The translations under genes were made by a program, and so were the position numbers. Shown here in pieces: positions 12,241 to 24,100 of a stretch of DNA of 64,000 bases. This DNA comes from Sipunculus nudus (lineage: Eukaryota > Annelida > Sipuncula > Golfingiida > Sipunculidae), in NCBI GenBank assembly GCA_026874595.1, contig CM049315.1:62927389-62991388 (forward strand), read 5' to 3'. The notes beneath the pieces are model-generated. The model was given only the letters and a program-made list of their open reading frames with translations. It had not been told where the DNA came from and searched no databases. Position 1 is the stretch's first letter, and every line of letters begins with the position of its first letter.

Positions 12241-13757
12241 AAATCAGCTCGGTTTTTTTTGCGTAATATAAGATCGTGTGTTGTGCAAAGATGATCGATT
12301 TAAACTGCAAAAGAAGCGTTTGAGAAACTTCATTAGGCCATTTAGAACCAGTTACAAATGTCGTTTTTTGGCCGAAATCAGCTCGGTTTTTGCGTAATAT
12401 AGGATTCTGTTTTGTGCAAAATGGCCGATTTCAACTGCGAAAGAAGCGTTTTAATAGCTTCATCAGGCCATTTAGAACAAGTTACGAACGTCGTTTTTCC
12501 CGAAATCAGCTCGGTGTTCGCTTTATACAAGATCGTGTCTTTTGCAATGATCACCGATTTAAACTGCGAAAGAAGCCTTTTAGAAGCTTCATCAGGCCAT
12601 TAAGAACCAGTTAGAAACGTCGTTTTTGCTGAAATCAGCTCGATTTTTTTGCGTAATGCAAGATCGTGTTTGTGCAAATATTGCAGATTTAAATTGCAAA
12701 AGAATCAATTCAGGAGCTTTATTAGGCCATTTAGAACCAGATACCAACGTCTTTTTCGCCGAAATCAGCTCGATTTTTTTGCGTAATACAAAATCGTGTG
12801 TTGTGCAAAGATGATCGATTTAAACTGCTTAAGAAGCGTTTTAGAAGCTTCATCAGGCCATTAAGAACCAGTTAGAAACGTCTTTTACGCCGAAATCAGC
12901 TCGTTTTTTTTCGTAATACAAGATCGTGATTTGTGCAGAAACGGCTGATTTAAACTGCGATAGAAGCATTTTAATAGCTTCATTAGGCTATATAGAAATT
13001 GGTAAAAACGTCGCTCTTGCTGAAATCAGATCAGTTTTTGCGTAATACAAGATCGTGTTTTGTGCAAAGATGACCGATTTAAACCGCGAAAGAAGCGTTT
13101 TAGAAGCTTCATCAGGCCATTTAGAACCAGTTAGCAACGTCGTTTTTGCTGAAATCAGCTCGGGTTTTTTTTTGCGTAATACAAAATCGTCTGTTGTGCA
13201 AAGATGACCGATTTAAACTGCTAAAGAAGCGTTTTAGAAGATTCATCAGGCAATTAAGAAGTTAGAAACGTCTTTTTGCTAAAATCAGCTCGATTTTTTA
13301 GTGTAATATAAGATCGTGTTTATGCAAAGATGACCGATTTAAACTGCAAAAGAAGAGTTTACGAAGGTTCAATAGGCCACTAAAAACCAGTTACAAAGAT
13401 CTTTTTTGCCGAAATCGACTCGGTTTTTGCTTTATAATAGATCATGATCCGTGCAAAAATGGCCAGTTTAAACTGCGAAAGAAGCGTTTCAGAAACTTCA
13501 TTAGGCGACTTAAAACCCGTTACAATGGTCGTTTTCGTCGCAATCAGCTCGGTTTTCGCGTACTACAAGATTGTGTGTTGTGCAAAAATGGCCGTTTAAA
13601 TTGCAAATGAAGCATTTTAATAGCTTCATCAGGCCATTTAAAACAAGTTACAAACGTCGTTTTTGCCGAAATCAGCTCGGTTTTCGCTTTAAACAAGATC
13701 GTGTCTTGTGCAATGATCACCGATTTAAACTGTGAAAGAAGCGTTTTAGAAGCTTCA

Positions 13758-16083
13758 TCAGGCCATTAAGAACCAGTTAGAAACGTCGTTTTTGCTGAAA
13801 TCAGCTCGATTTTTTTGCGTAATGCAAGATCGTGTTTGTGCAAATATTGCAGATTTAAATTGCAAAAGAATCAATTCAGGAGCTTTATTAGGCCATTTAG
13901 AAATTGGTAAAAACGTCGCTCTTGCTGAAATCAGATCGGTTTTCGCGTAATACAACATCGTGTTGTGTAAAATAGAAGATTAAAATTGCAAAAGAAGCAA
14001 TTCAGAAGCTCCATTAGGTCATTTAGAACCGGGTACAAACATCGATCTCGCCGAAATCAGCTAGGTTTTTGGCTAATTCAGGAACGTGTGTTGTGCAAAA
14101 ATTACAGATTTCAATTGCAAAAGAAGCAATTCAAAAGCTTCATTAGGCCGTTTAGAATCAGATACAAACGTCTTTTACAACGAAATCAGCTCGGTTTTTT
14201 CGTAATACAAGATCGTGATTTGTGCAGAAACGACTAATATAAACTGCGATAGAAGCATTTAAATAGCTTCATTAGGCCATTTAGAAATTGTTAAAAACGT
14301 CGCTTTTGCTGAAATCAGATCGGTTTTCGCGTAGTACAAGATCGTGTTGTGCAAAATAGAAGATTAAAATTGCAAAAGAAGCAATTCAGAAGCTCTATTA
14401 GGCCATTTAGAACCGGGTACAAACATCGATCTCGCCGAAATCAGCTAGGTTTTTGCCTAATTCATGATCGTGTGTTGTGCAAAAATTGCAGATTTAAATT
14501 GCAAAAGAAGCAATTCAGAAGCTTCATTAGGCCGTTTAGAACCAGATACAAACATCTTTTACGCCGAAATCAGATCGGTTTTTGCGTAAAACAAAATCGT
14601 GTTTTGTGCAAAGATGACCGATTTAAACTGCAAAAGAAGCGTTTAATAAGCTTTATCAGGCCATTAAGAATCAGTTAGGAACGTCGTTTTTGCTGAAATC
14701 AGCTCGGTTTTTTTTGCGTAATATAAGATCGTGTGTTGTGCAAAGATGATCGATTTAAACTGCAAAAGAAGCGTTTGAGAAACTTCATTAGGCCATTTAG
14801 AACCAGTTACAAATGTCGTTTTTTGGCCGAAATCAGCTCGGTTTTTGCGTAATATAGGATTCTGTTTTGTGCAAAATGGCCGATTTCAACTGCGAAAGAA
14901 GCGTTTTAGAAGCTTCATCAGGCCATTAAGAACCAGTTAGAAACGTCGTTTTTGCTGAAATCAGCTCGATTTTTTTGCGTAATGCAAGATCGTGTTTGTG
15001 CAAATATTGCAGATTTAAATTGCAAAAGAATCAATTCAGGAGCTTTATTAGGCCATTTAGAACCAGATACCAACGTCTTTTTCGCCGAAATCAGCTCGAT
15101 TTTTTTGCGTAATACAAACTCGTGTGTTGTGCAAAGATGATCGATTTAAAATGCTTAAGAAGCGTTTTAGAAGCTTCATCAGGCCATTAAGAACCAGTTA
15201 GAAACGTCTTTTACGCCGAAATCAGCTCGTTTTTATCGTAATACAAGAGCGTGATTTGTGCAGAAACGGCTGATTGAAACTGCGATAGAAGCGTTTTAAT
15301 AGCTTCATTAGGCTATTTAGAAATTGGTAAAAACGTCGCTCTTGCTGAAATCAGATCGGTTTTTGCGTAATACAAGATCGTGTTTTGTGCAAAGATGACC
15401 GATTTAAACCGCGAAAGAAGCGTTTTAGAAGCTTCATCAGGCCATTTAGAACCAGTTAGCAACGTCGTTTTTGCTGAAATCAGCTCGGGTTTTTTTTTTT
15501 CGTAATACAAAATCGTCTGTTGTGCAAAGATGACCGATTTAAACTGCTAAAGAAGCGTTTTAGAAGATTCATCAGGCAATTAAGAAGTTAGAAACGTCTT
15601 TTTGCTAAAATCAGCTCGATTTTTTAGTGTAATATAAGATCGTGTTTGTGCAAAGATGACCGATTTAAACTGCAAAAGAAGAGTTTAAGAAGGTTCAATA
15701 GGCCACTTAAAACCAGTTACAAAGATCTTTTTTGCCGAAATCGACTCGGTTTTTGCGTTATAATAGATCATGATCCGTGCAAAAATGGCCAGTTTAAACT
15801 GCGAAAGAAGCGTTTCAGAAACTTCATTAGGCGACTTAAAACCCGTTACAATCGTCGTTATCGTCGCAATCAGCTCGGTTTTCGCGTACTACAAGATCGT
15901 GTGTTGTGCAAAAATGGCCGTTTAAATTGCAAATGAAGCGTTTTAATAGCTTCATCAGGCCATTTAAATCAAGTTACAAACGTCGTTTTTGCCGAAATCA
16001 GCTCGGTTTTCGCTTTAAACAAGATCGTGTCTTGTGCAATGATCACCGATTTAAACTGTGAAAGAAGAGTTTTAGAAGCTTCA
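13758..16083 (+). repeat. HOR block U1 (18 monomers, 2326 bp)
   Basis: This block is related to the two 19-monomer blocks downstream; position 13758 corresponds to 16084 and 18536. It has one monomer they lack (a TTGCAGATTTAAATTGC monomer within 14349-14678). It also lacks two monomers they have: the CATTTGTCC / CGCGATTTTCGCG type and the one after it. Net length is 18 monomers against 19. It ends in the same TCAAGTTACAAACG variant (about 15966) seen at about 18418. Confidence 0.8.
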
Positions 16084-18535
16084 TCAGGCCATTAAGAACC
16101 AGTTAGAAACGTCGTTTTTGCTGAAATCAGCTCGATTTTTTTGCGTAATGCAAGATCGTGTTTGTGCAAATATTGCAGATTTAAATTGCAAAAGAATCAA
16201 TTCAGGAGCTTTATTAGGCCATTTAGAAATTGGTAAAAACGTCGCTCTTGCTGAAATCAGATCGGTTTTCGGGTAATACAACATCGTGTTGTGTAAAATA
16301 GAAGATTAAAATTGCAAAAGAAGCAATTCAGAAGCTCCATTAGGCCATTTAGAACCGGGTACAAACATCGATCTCGCCGAAATCAGCTAGGTTTTTGGCT
16401 AATTCAGGAACGTGTGTTGTGCAAAAATTACAGATTTCAATTGCAAAAGAAGCAATTCAAAAGCTTCATTAGGCCGTTTAGAATCAGATACAAACGTCTT
16501 TTACAACGAAATCAGCTCGGTTTTTTCGTAATACAAGATCGTGATTTGTGCAGAAACGGCTAATATAAACTGCGATAGAAGCGTTTAAATAGCTTCATTA
16601 GGCCATTTAGAAATTGTTAAAAAGTCGCTTTTGCTGAAATCAGATCGGTTTTCGCGTAGTACAAGATCGTGTTGTGCAAAATAGAAGATTAAAGTTGCAA
16701 AAGAAGCAATTCAGAAGCTCCATTAGGCCATTTAGAACCGGGTACAAACATCGATCTCGCCGAAATCAGCTCGGTTTTTGCGTAATACAAAATCGTGTTT
16801 TGTGCAAAGATGACCGACTTAAACTGCAAAAGAAGCGTTTAAGAAGCTTTATCAGGCCATTAAGAATCAGTTAGGAACGTCGTTTTTGCTGAAATCAGCT
16901 CGGTTTTTTTTGCGTAATATAAGATCGTGTGTTGTGCAAAGATGATCGATTTAAACTGCAAAAGAAGCGTTTGAGAAACTTCATTAGGACATTTAGAACC
17001 AGTTACAAATGTCGTTTTTTGGCCGAAATCAGCTCGGTTTTTGCGTAATATAGGATCCTGTTTTGTGCAAAATGGCCGATTTAAACTGCGAAAGAAGCGT
17101 TTTAGAAGCTTCATTTGTCCATTTACAACCAGTTACAAAAGTCGTTTTTGCCGAAATCAGCGCGATTTTCGCGTTATACAAGATCGTACGTTGTGAATAA
17201 ATGGCCGATTTGAACTGCGAAAGAAGCGTTTTAATAGCTTCATCAGGCCATTTAGAACAAGTTACGAACGTCGTTTTTCCCGAAATCAGCTCGGTGTTCG
17301 CTTTATACAAGATCGTGTCTTGTGCAATGATCACCGATTTAAACTGCGAAAGAAGCCTTTTAGAAGCTTCATCAGGCCATTAAGAACCAGTTAGAAACGT
17401 CGTTTTTGCTGAAATCAGCTCGATTTTTTTGCGTAATGCAAGATCGTGTTTGTGCAAATATTGCAGATTTAAATTGCAAAAGAATCAATTCAGGAGCTTT
17501 ATTAGGCCATTTAGAACCAGATACCAACGTCTTTTTCGCCGAAATCAGCTTGATTTTTTGCGTAATACAAAATCGTGTGTTGTGCAAAGATGACCGATTT
17601 AAACTGCTTAAGAAGCGTTTTAGAAGCTTCATCAGGCCATTAAGAACCAGTTAGAAACGTCTTTTACGCCGAAATCAGCTCGTTTTTTTCGTAATACAAG
17701 ATCGTGATTTGTGCAGAAACGGCTGATTTAAACTGCGATAGAAGCGTTTTAATAGCTTCATTAGGCCATTTAGAAATTGGTAAAAACGTCGCTCTTGCTG
17801 AAATCAGATCGGTTTTTGCGTAATACAAGATCGTGTTTTGTGCAAAGATGACCGATTTAAACTGCGAAAGAAGCGTTTTAGAAGCTTCATCAGGCCATTT
17901 AGAACCAGTTAGCAACGTCGTTTTTGCTGTAATCAGCTCGGTTTTTTTTTGCGTAATACAAAATCGTCTGTTGTGCAAAGATGACCGATTTAAACTGCTA
18001 AAGAAGCGTTTTAGAAGATTCATCAGGCAATTAAGAAGTTAGAAACGTCGTTTTTGCTAAAATAAGCTCGATTTTTTAGTGTAATATAAGATCGTGTTTG
18101 TGCAAAGATGACCGATTTAAACTGCAAAAGAAGAGTTTAAGAAGGTTCAATAGGCCACTTAAAACCAGTTACAAAGATCTTTTTTGCCGAAATCGACTCG
18201 GTTTTTGCGTTATAATAGATCATGATCCGTGCAAAAATGGCCAGTTTAAACTGCGAAAGAAGCGTTTCAGAAACTTCATTAGGCGACTTAAAACCCGTTA
18301 CAATCGTCGTTTTCGTCGCAATCAGCTCGGTTTTCGCGTACTACAAGATCGTGTGTTGTGCAAAAATGGCCGTTTAAATTGCAAATGAAGCGTTTTAATA
18401 GCTTCATCAGGCCATTTAAATCAAGTTACAAACGTCGTTTTTGCCGAAATCAGCTCGGTTTTCGCTTTAAACAAGATCGTGTCTTGTGCAATGATCACCG
18501 ATTTAAACTGTGAAAGAAGAGTTTTAGAAGCTTCA
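16084..18535 (+). repeat. HOR block U2 (19 monomers, 2452 bp)
   Basis: This block is repeated almost base for base at 18536-20987 with a constant offset of 2452 bp. Shared rare variants include TTAAAGTTGC (about 16691 and 19143), AAAAAGTCGC, and TCGGGTAATACAAC in place of TCGCGTAATACAAC. A visible difference is near 16988, which reads AGGACATTTAG here against AGGCCATTTAG in U3. Confidence 0.9.
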
Positions 18536-20987
18536 TCAGGCCATTAAGAACCAGTTAGAAACGTCGTTTTTGCTGAAATCAGCTCGATTTTTTTGCGTAA
18601 TGCAAGATCGTGTTTGTGCAAATATTGCAGATTTAAATTGCAAAAGAATCAATTCAGGAGCTTTATTAGGCCATTTAGAAATTGGTAAAAACGTCGCTCT
18701 TGCTGAAATCAGATCGGTTTTCGGGTAATACAACATCGTGTTGTGTAAAATAGAAGATTAAAATTGCAAAAGAAGCAATTCAGAAGCTCCATTAGGCCAT
18801 TTAGAACCGGGTACAAACATCGATCTCGCCGAAATCAGCTAGGTTTTTGGCTAATTCAGGAACGTGTGTTGTGCAAAAATTACAGATTTCAATTGCAAAA
18901 GAAGCAATTCAAAAGCTTCATTAGGCCGTTTAGAATCAGATACAAACGTCTTTTACAACGAAATCAGCTCGGTTTTTTCGTAATACAAGATCGTGATTTG
19001 TGCAGAAACGGCTAATATAAACTGCGATAGAAGCGTTTAAATAGCTTCATTAGGCCATTTAGAAATTGTTAAAAAGTCGCTTTTGCTGAAATCAGATCGG
19101 TTTTCGCGTAGTACAAGATCGTGTTGTGCAAAATAGAAGATTAAAGTTGCAAAAGAAGCAATTCAGAAGCTCCATTAGGCCATTTAGAACCGGGTACAAA
19201 CATCGATCTCGCCGAAATCAGCTCGGTTTTTGCGTAATACAAAATCGTGTTTTGTGCAAAGATGACCGACTTAAACTGCAAAAGAAGCGTTTAAGAAGCT
19301 TTATCAGGCCATTAAGAATCAGTTAGGAACGTCGTTTTTGCTGAAATCAGCTCGGTTTTTTTTGCGTAATATAAGATCGTGTGTTGTGCAAAGATGATCG
19401 ATTTAAACTGCAAAAGAAGCGTTTGAGAAACTTCATTAGGCCATTTAGAACCAGTTACAAATGTCGTTTTTTGGCCGAAATCAGCTCGGTTTTTGCGTAA
19501 TATAGGATCCTGTTTTGTGCAAAATGGCCGATTTAAACTGCGAAAGAAGCGTTTTAGAAGCTTCATTTGTCCATTTACAACCAGTTACAAAAGTCGTTTT
19601 TGCCGAAATCAGCGCGATTTTCGCGTTATACAAGATCGTACGTTGTGAATAAATGGCCGATTTGAACTGCGAAAGAAGCGTTTTAATAGCTTCATCAGGC
19701 CATTTAGAACAAGTTACGAACGTCGTTTTTCCCGAAATCAGCTCGGTGTTCGCTTTATACAAGATCGTGTCTTGTGCAATGATCACCGATTTAAACTGCG
19801 AAAGAAGCCTTTTAGAAGCTTCATCAGGCCATTAAGAACCAGTTAGAAACGTCGTTTTTGCTGAAATCAGCTCGATTTTTTTGCGTAATGCAAGATCGTG
19901 TTTGTGCAAATATTGCAGATTTAAATTGCAAAAGAATCAATTCAGGAGCTTTATTAGGCCATTTAGAACCAGATACCAACGTCTTTTTCGCCGAAATCAG
20001 CTTGATTTTTTGCGTAATACAAAATCGTGTGTTGTGCAAAGATGACCGATTTAAACTGCTTAAGAAGCGTTTTAGAAGCTTCATCAGGCCATTAAGAACC
20101 AGTTAGAAACGTCTTTTACGCCGAAATCAGCTCGTTTTTTTCGTAATACAAGATCGTGATTTGTGCAGAAACGGCTGATTTAAACTGCGATAGAAGCGTT
20201 TTAATAGCTTCATTAGGCCATTTAGAAATTGGTAAAAACGTCGCTCTTGCTGAAATCAGATCGGTTTTTGCGTAATACAAGATCGTGTTTTGTGCAAAGA
20301 TGACCGATTTAAACTGCGAAAGAAGCGTTTTAGAAGCTTCATCAGGCCATTTAGAACCAGTTAGCAACGTCGTTTTTGCTGTAATCAGCTCGGTTTTTTT
20401 TTGCGTAATACAAAATCGTCTGTTGTGCAAAGATGACCGATTTAAACTGCTAAAGAAGCGTTTTAGAAGATTCATCAGGCAATTAAGAAGTTAGAAACGT
20501 CGTTTTTGCTAAAATAAGCTCGATTTTTTAGTGTAATATAAGATCGTGTTTGTGCAAAGATGACCGATTTAAACTGCAAAAGAAGAGTTTAAGAAGGTTC
20601 AATAGGCCACTTAAAACCAGTTACAAAGATCTTTTTTGCCGAAATCGACTCGGTTTTTGCGTTATAATAGATCATGATCCGTGCAAAAATGGCCAGTTTA
20701 AACTGCGAAAGAAGCGTTTCAGAAACTTTATTAGGCGACTTAAAACCCGTTACAATCGTCGTTTTCGTCGCAATCAGCTCGGTTTTCGCGTACTACAAGA
20801 TCGTGTGTTGTGCAAAAATGGCCGTTTAAATTGCAAACGAAGCATTTTAATAGCTTCATCAGGCCATTTAAAACAAGTTACAAACGTCGTTTTTGCCGAA
20901 ATCAGCTCGGTTTTCGCTTTAAACAAGATCGTGTCTTGTGCAATGATCACCGATTTAAACTGTGAAAGAAGCGTTTTAGAAGCTTCA
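18536..20987 (+). repeat. HOR block U3 (19 monomers, 2452 bp)
   Basis: This is the tandem copy of 16084-18535. The match is near-perfect until about 20.7 kb. There, small differences (AAACTTTATT for AAACTTCATT, GCAAACGAAGC for GCAAATGAAGC, AAAACAAG for AAATCAAG) show a return to the variant set used outside the tandem pair. The high identity indicates a recent duplication or homogenisation of a 19-monomer unit. Confidence 0.9.
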
Positions 20988-21181
20988 TCAGGCCATTAAG
21001 AACCAGTTAGAAACGTGGTTTTTGCTGAAATCAGCTCGATTTTTTTGCGTAATGCAAGATCGTGTTTGTGCAAATATTGCAGATTTAAATTGCAAAAGAA
21101 TCAATTCAGGAGCTTTATTAGGCCATTTAGAACCAGATACCAACGTCTTTTACGCCGAAATCAGCTCGGTTTTTGCGTAAT

Positions 21182-24100
21182 ACAAGATCGTGTTGTGCAA
21201 AATAGAAGATTAAAATTGCAAAAGAAGCAATTCAGAAGCTCCATTAGGCCATTTAGATCCGGGTACAAACATCGATCTCGCCGAAATCAGCTAGGTTTTT
21301 GCCTAATTCATGATCGTGTGTTGTGCAAAAATTGCAGATTTAAATTGCAAAAGAAGCAATTCAGAAGCTTCATTAGGCCGTTTAGAACCAGATACAAACA
21401 TTTTTTACGCCGAAATCAGCTCGGTTTTTGCGTAATACAAGATCGTGTTTATAAAGATGACCGATTTAAACTGCAAAAGAAGCGTTTAAGAAGCTTCATC
21501 AGGCCATTAAGAATCAGTTAGGAACGTCGTTTTTGCTGAAATCAGCTCGGTTTTTTTTTTTGCGTAATATAAGATCGTGTGTTGTGCAAAGATGATGATT
21601 TAAACTGCAAAAGAAGCGTTTGAGAAACTTCATTAGGCCATTTAGAACCAGTTACTAATGTCGTTTTTTTGCCGAAATCAGCTCGATTTTTGCGTAATAT
21701 AGGATCCTGTTTGTGCAAAATGGCCGATTTGAACTGCGAAAGAAGCGTTTTAGAAGCTTCATTTGTCCATTTACAGCCAGTTACAAAAGTCGTTTTTGCC
21801 GAAATCAGCGCGATTTTCGCGTTATACAAGATCGTACATTGTGAATAAATGGCTGATTTGAACTGCGAAAGAAGCGTTTTAATAGCTTCATCAGGCCATT
21901 TAGAACAAGTTACGAACGTCGTTTTTCCTGAAATCAGCTCGGTGTTCGCTTTATACAAGATCGTGTCTTGTGCAATGATCACCGATTTAAACTGCGAAAG
22001 AAGCCTTTTAGAAGCTTCATCAGGCCATTAAGAACCAGTTAGAAACGTCGTTTTTGCTTAAATCAGCTCGATTTTTTTGCGTAATGCAAGATCGTGTTTG
22101 TGCAAATATTGCAGATTTAAATTGCAAAAGAATCAATTCAGGAGCTTTATTAGGCCATTTAGAACCAGATACCAACGTCTTTTTCGCCGAAATCAGCTCG
22201 GTTTTTGCGTAATACAAGACCGTGTTTTGTGCAAAGATGACCGATTTCAACTGCCAAGGAAGCGTTTTAGAAGCTTCATCAGGCCATTAAGAACCAGTTA
22301 GAAACGTCTTTTACGCCGAAATCAGCTCGTTTTTTTCGTAATACAAGATCGTGATTTGTGCAGAAACGGCTGATTTAAACTGCGATAGAAGCGTTTTAAT
22401 AGCTTCATTAGGCCATTTAGAAATTGGTAAAAACGTCGCTCTTGCTGAAATCAGATCGGTTTTCGCGTAATACAACATCGTGTTGTGCAAAATAGAACAT
22501 TAAAATTGCAAAAGAAGCAATTCAGAAGCTCCATTAGGCCATTTGGAACCGGGTACAAACATCGATCTCGCCGAAATCAGAAAGGTTTTAGCCTTATTCA
22601 TGATCGTGTGTTGTGCAAAAATTGCAGATTTAAATTGCAAAAGAAGCAATTCAGAAACTTTATTAGGCCGTTTAGAACCAGATACAAACGTCTTTTACGC
22701 CGAAATCAGCTCGGTTTTTGCGTAATACAAGATGGTGTTTTGTGCAAAGATGACCGATTTAAACTGCGAAAGAATCGTTTTAGAAGCTTCATCAGGCCAT
22801 TAAGAACCAGTTAGCAACGTCGTTTTTGCTTAAATCAGCTCGGTTTTTTTTTTGCGTAATTCAAAATCGTCTGTGGTGCAAAGATGACCGATTTAAACTG
22901 CAAAAGAAGAGTTTAAGAAGCTTCAATAGGCCACTTAAAACCAGTTACAAAGATCTTTTTTGTCGAAATCGACTCGGTTTTTCCGTTATAATAGATCATG
23001 ATCCGTGCAAAAATGGCCAGTTTAAAATGCGAAAGAAGCGTTTCAGAAATTTCATTAGGCGACTTAAAACCCGTTACAATCGTCGTTTTCGTCGCAATCA
23101 GCTCGGTTTTCGCGTACTACAAGATCGTGTGTTGTGCAAAAATGGCCGTTTTAATTGCAAATGAAGCATTTTAATAGCTTCATCAGGCCATTTAAAACAA
23201 GTTACAAACGTCGTTTTTGCCGAAATCAGCTCGGTTTTCGCTTTATACAAGATCGTGTCTTGTGCAATGATCACCGATTTAAACTGTGAAAGAAGCGTTT
23301 TAGAAGCTTCATCAGGCCATTAAAAACCAGTTAGAAACGTCTTTTACGCCAATATCAGCTTTTTTCGTAATACAAGATCGTGATTTGTGCAGAAACGGCT
23401 GATTTAAACTGCGATAGAAGCGTTTTAATAGCTTTATTAGGCCATTTAGAAATTGATTAAAACGTCGCTCTTGCTGAAATCAGATCGGTTTTCGCGTAAT
23501 ATAAAATCGTGTTGTGCAAAATAGAAGATTAAAATTGCAAAAGAAGCAATTCAGAAGCTCCATTAGGCCATTTAGAACCGGGTACAAACATCGATCTCGC
23601 CGAAATCAGATAGGTTTTTGCCTAATTCAGGAACGTGTGTTGTGCAAAAATTACAGATTTAAATTGCAAAAGAAGCAATTCAGAAGCTCCATTAGGCCAT
23701 TTAGAACCGGGTACAAACATCGATCTCGCCGAAATCAGCTAGGTTTTTGCCTAATTCATGATCCTGTGTTGTGCAAAAATTGCAGATTTAAATTGCAAAA
23801 GAAGCAATTCAGAAGCTTCATTAGGCCGTTTAGAACCATATACAAACATCATTTACGCCGAAATCAGCTCGGTTTTTGCGAAATACAAAATCGTGTGTTG
23901 TGCAAAGATGACCGATTTAAACTGGGAAAGAAGCGATTCAATAGCTTCATTAGTCGACTTAAAACCCGTTACAACCGTCGTTTTGGCTTAAATAAGCTCG
24001 GTTTTTGCGTAGTACAAGATCGTGTGTTGGGCAAATATCACTGATTTAAACTGCGAGAGAAGAGATTCAATAGCTTCATAAGGCGACTTATAACCCGTTA

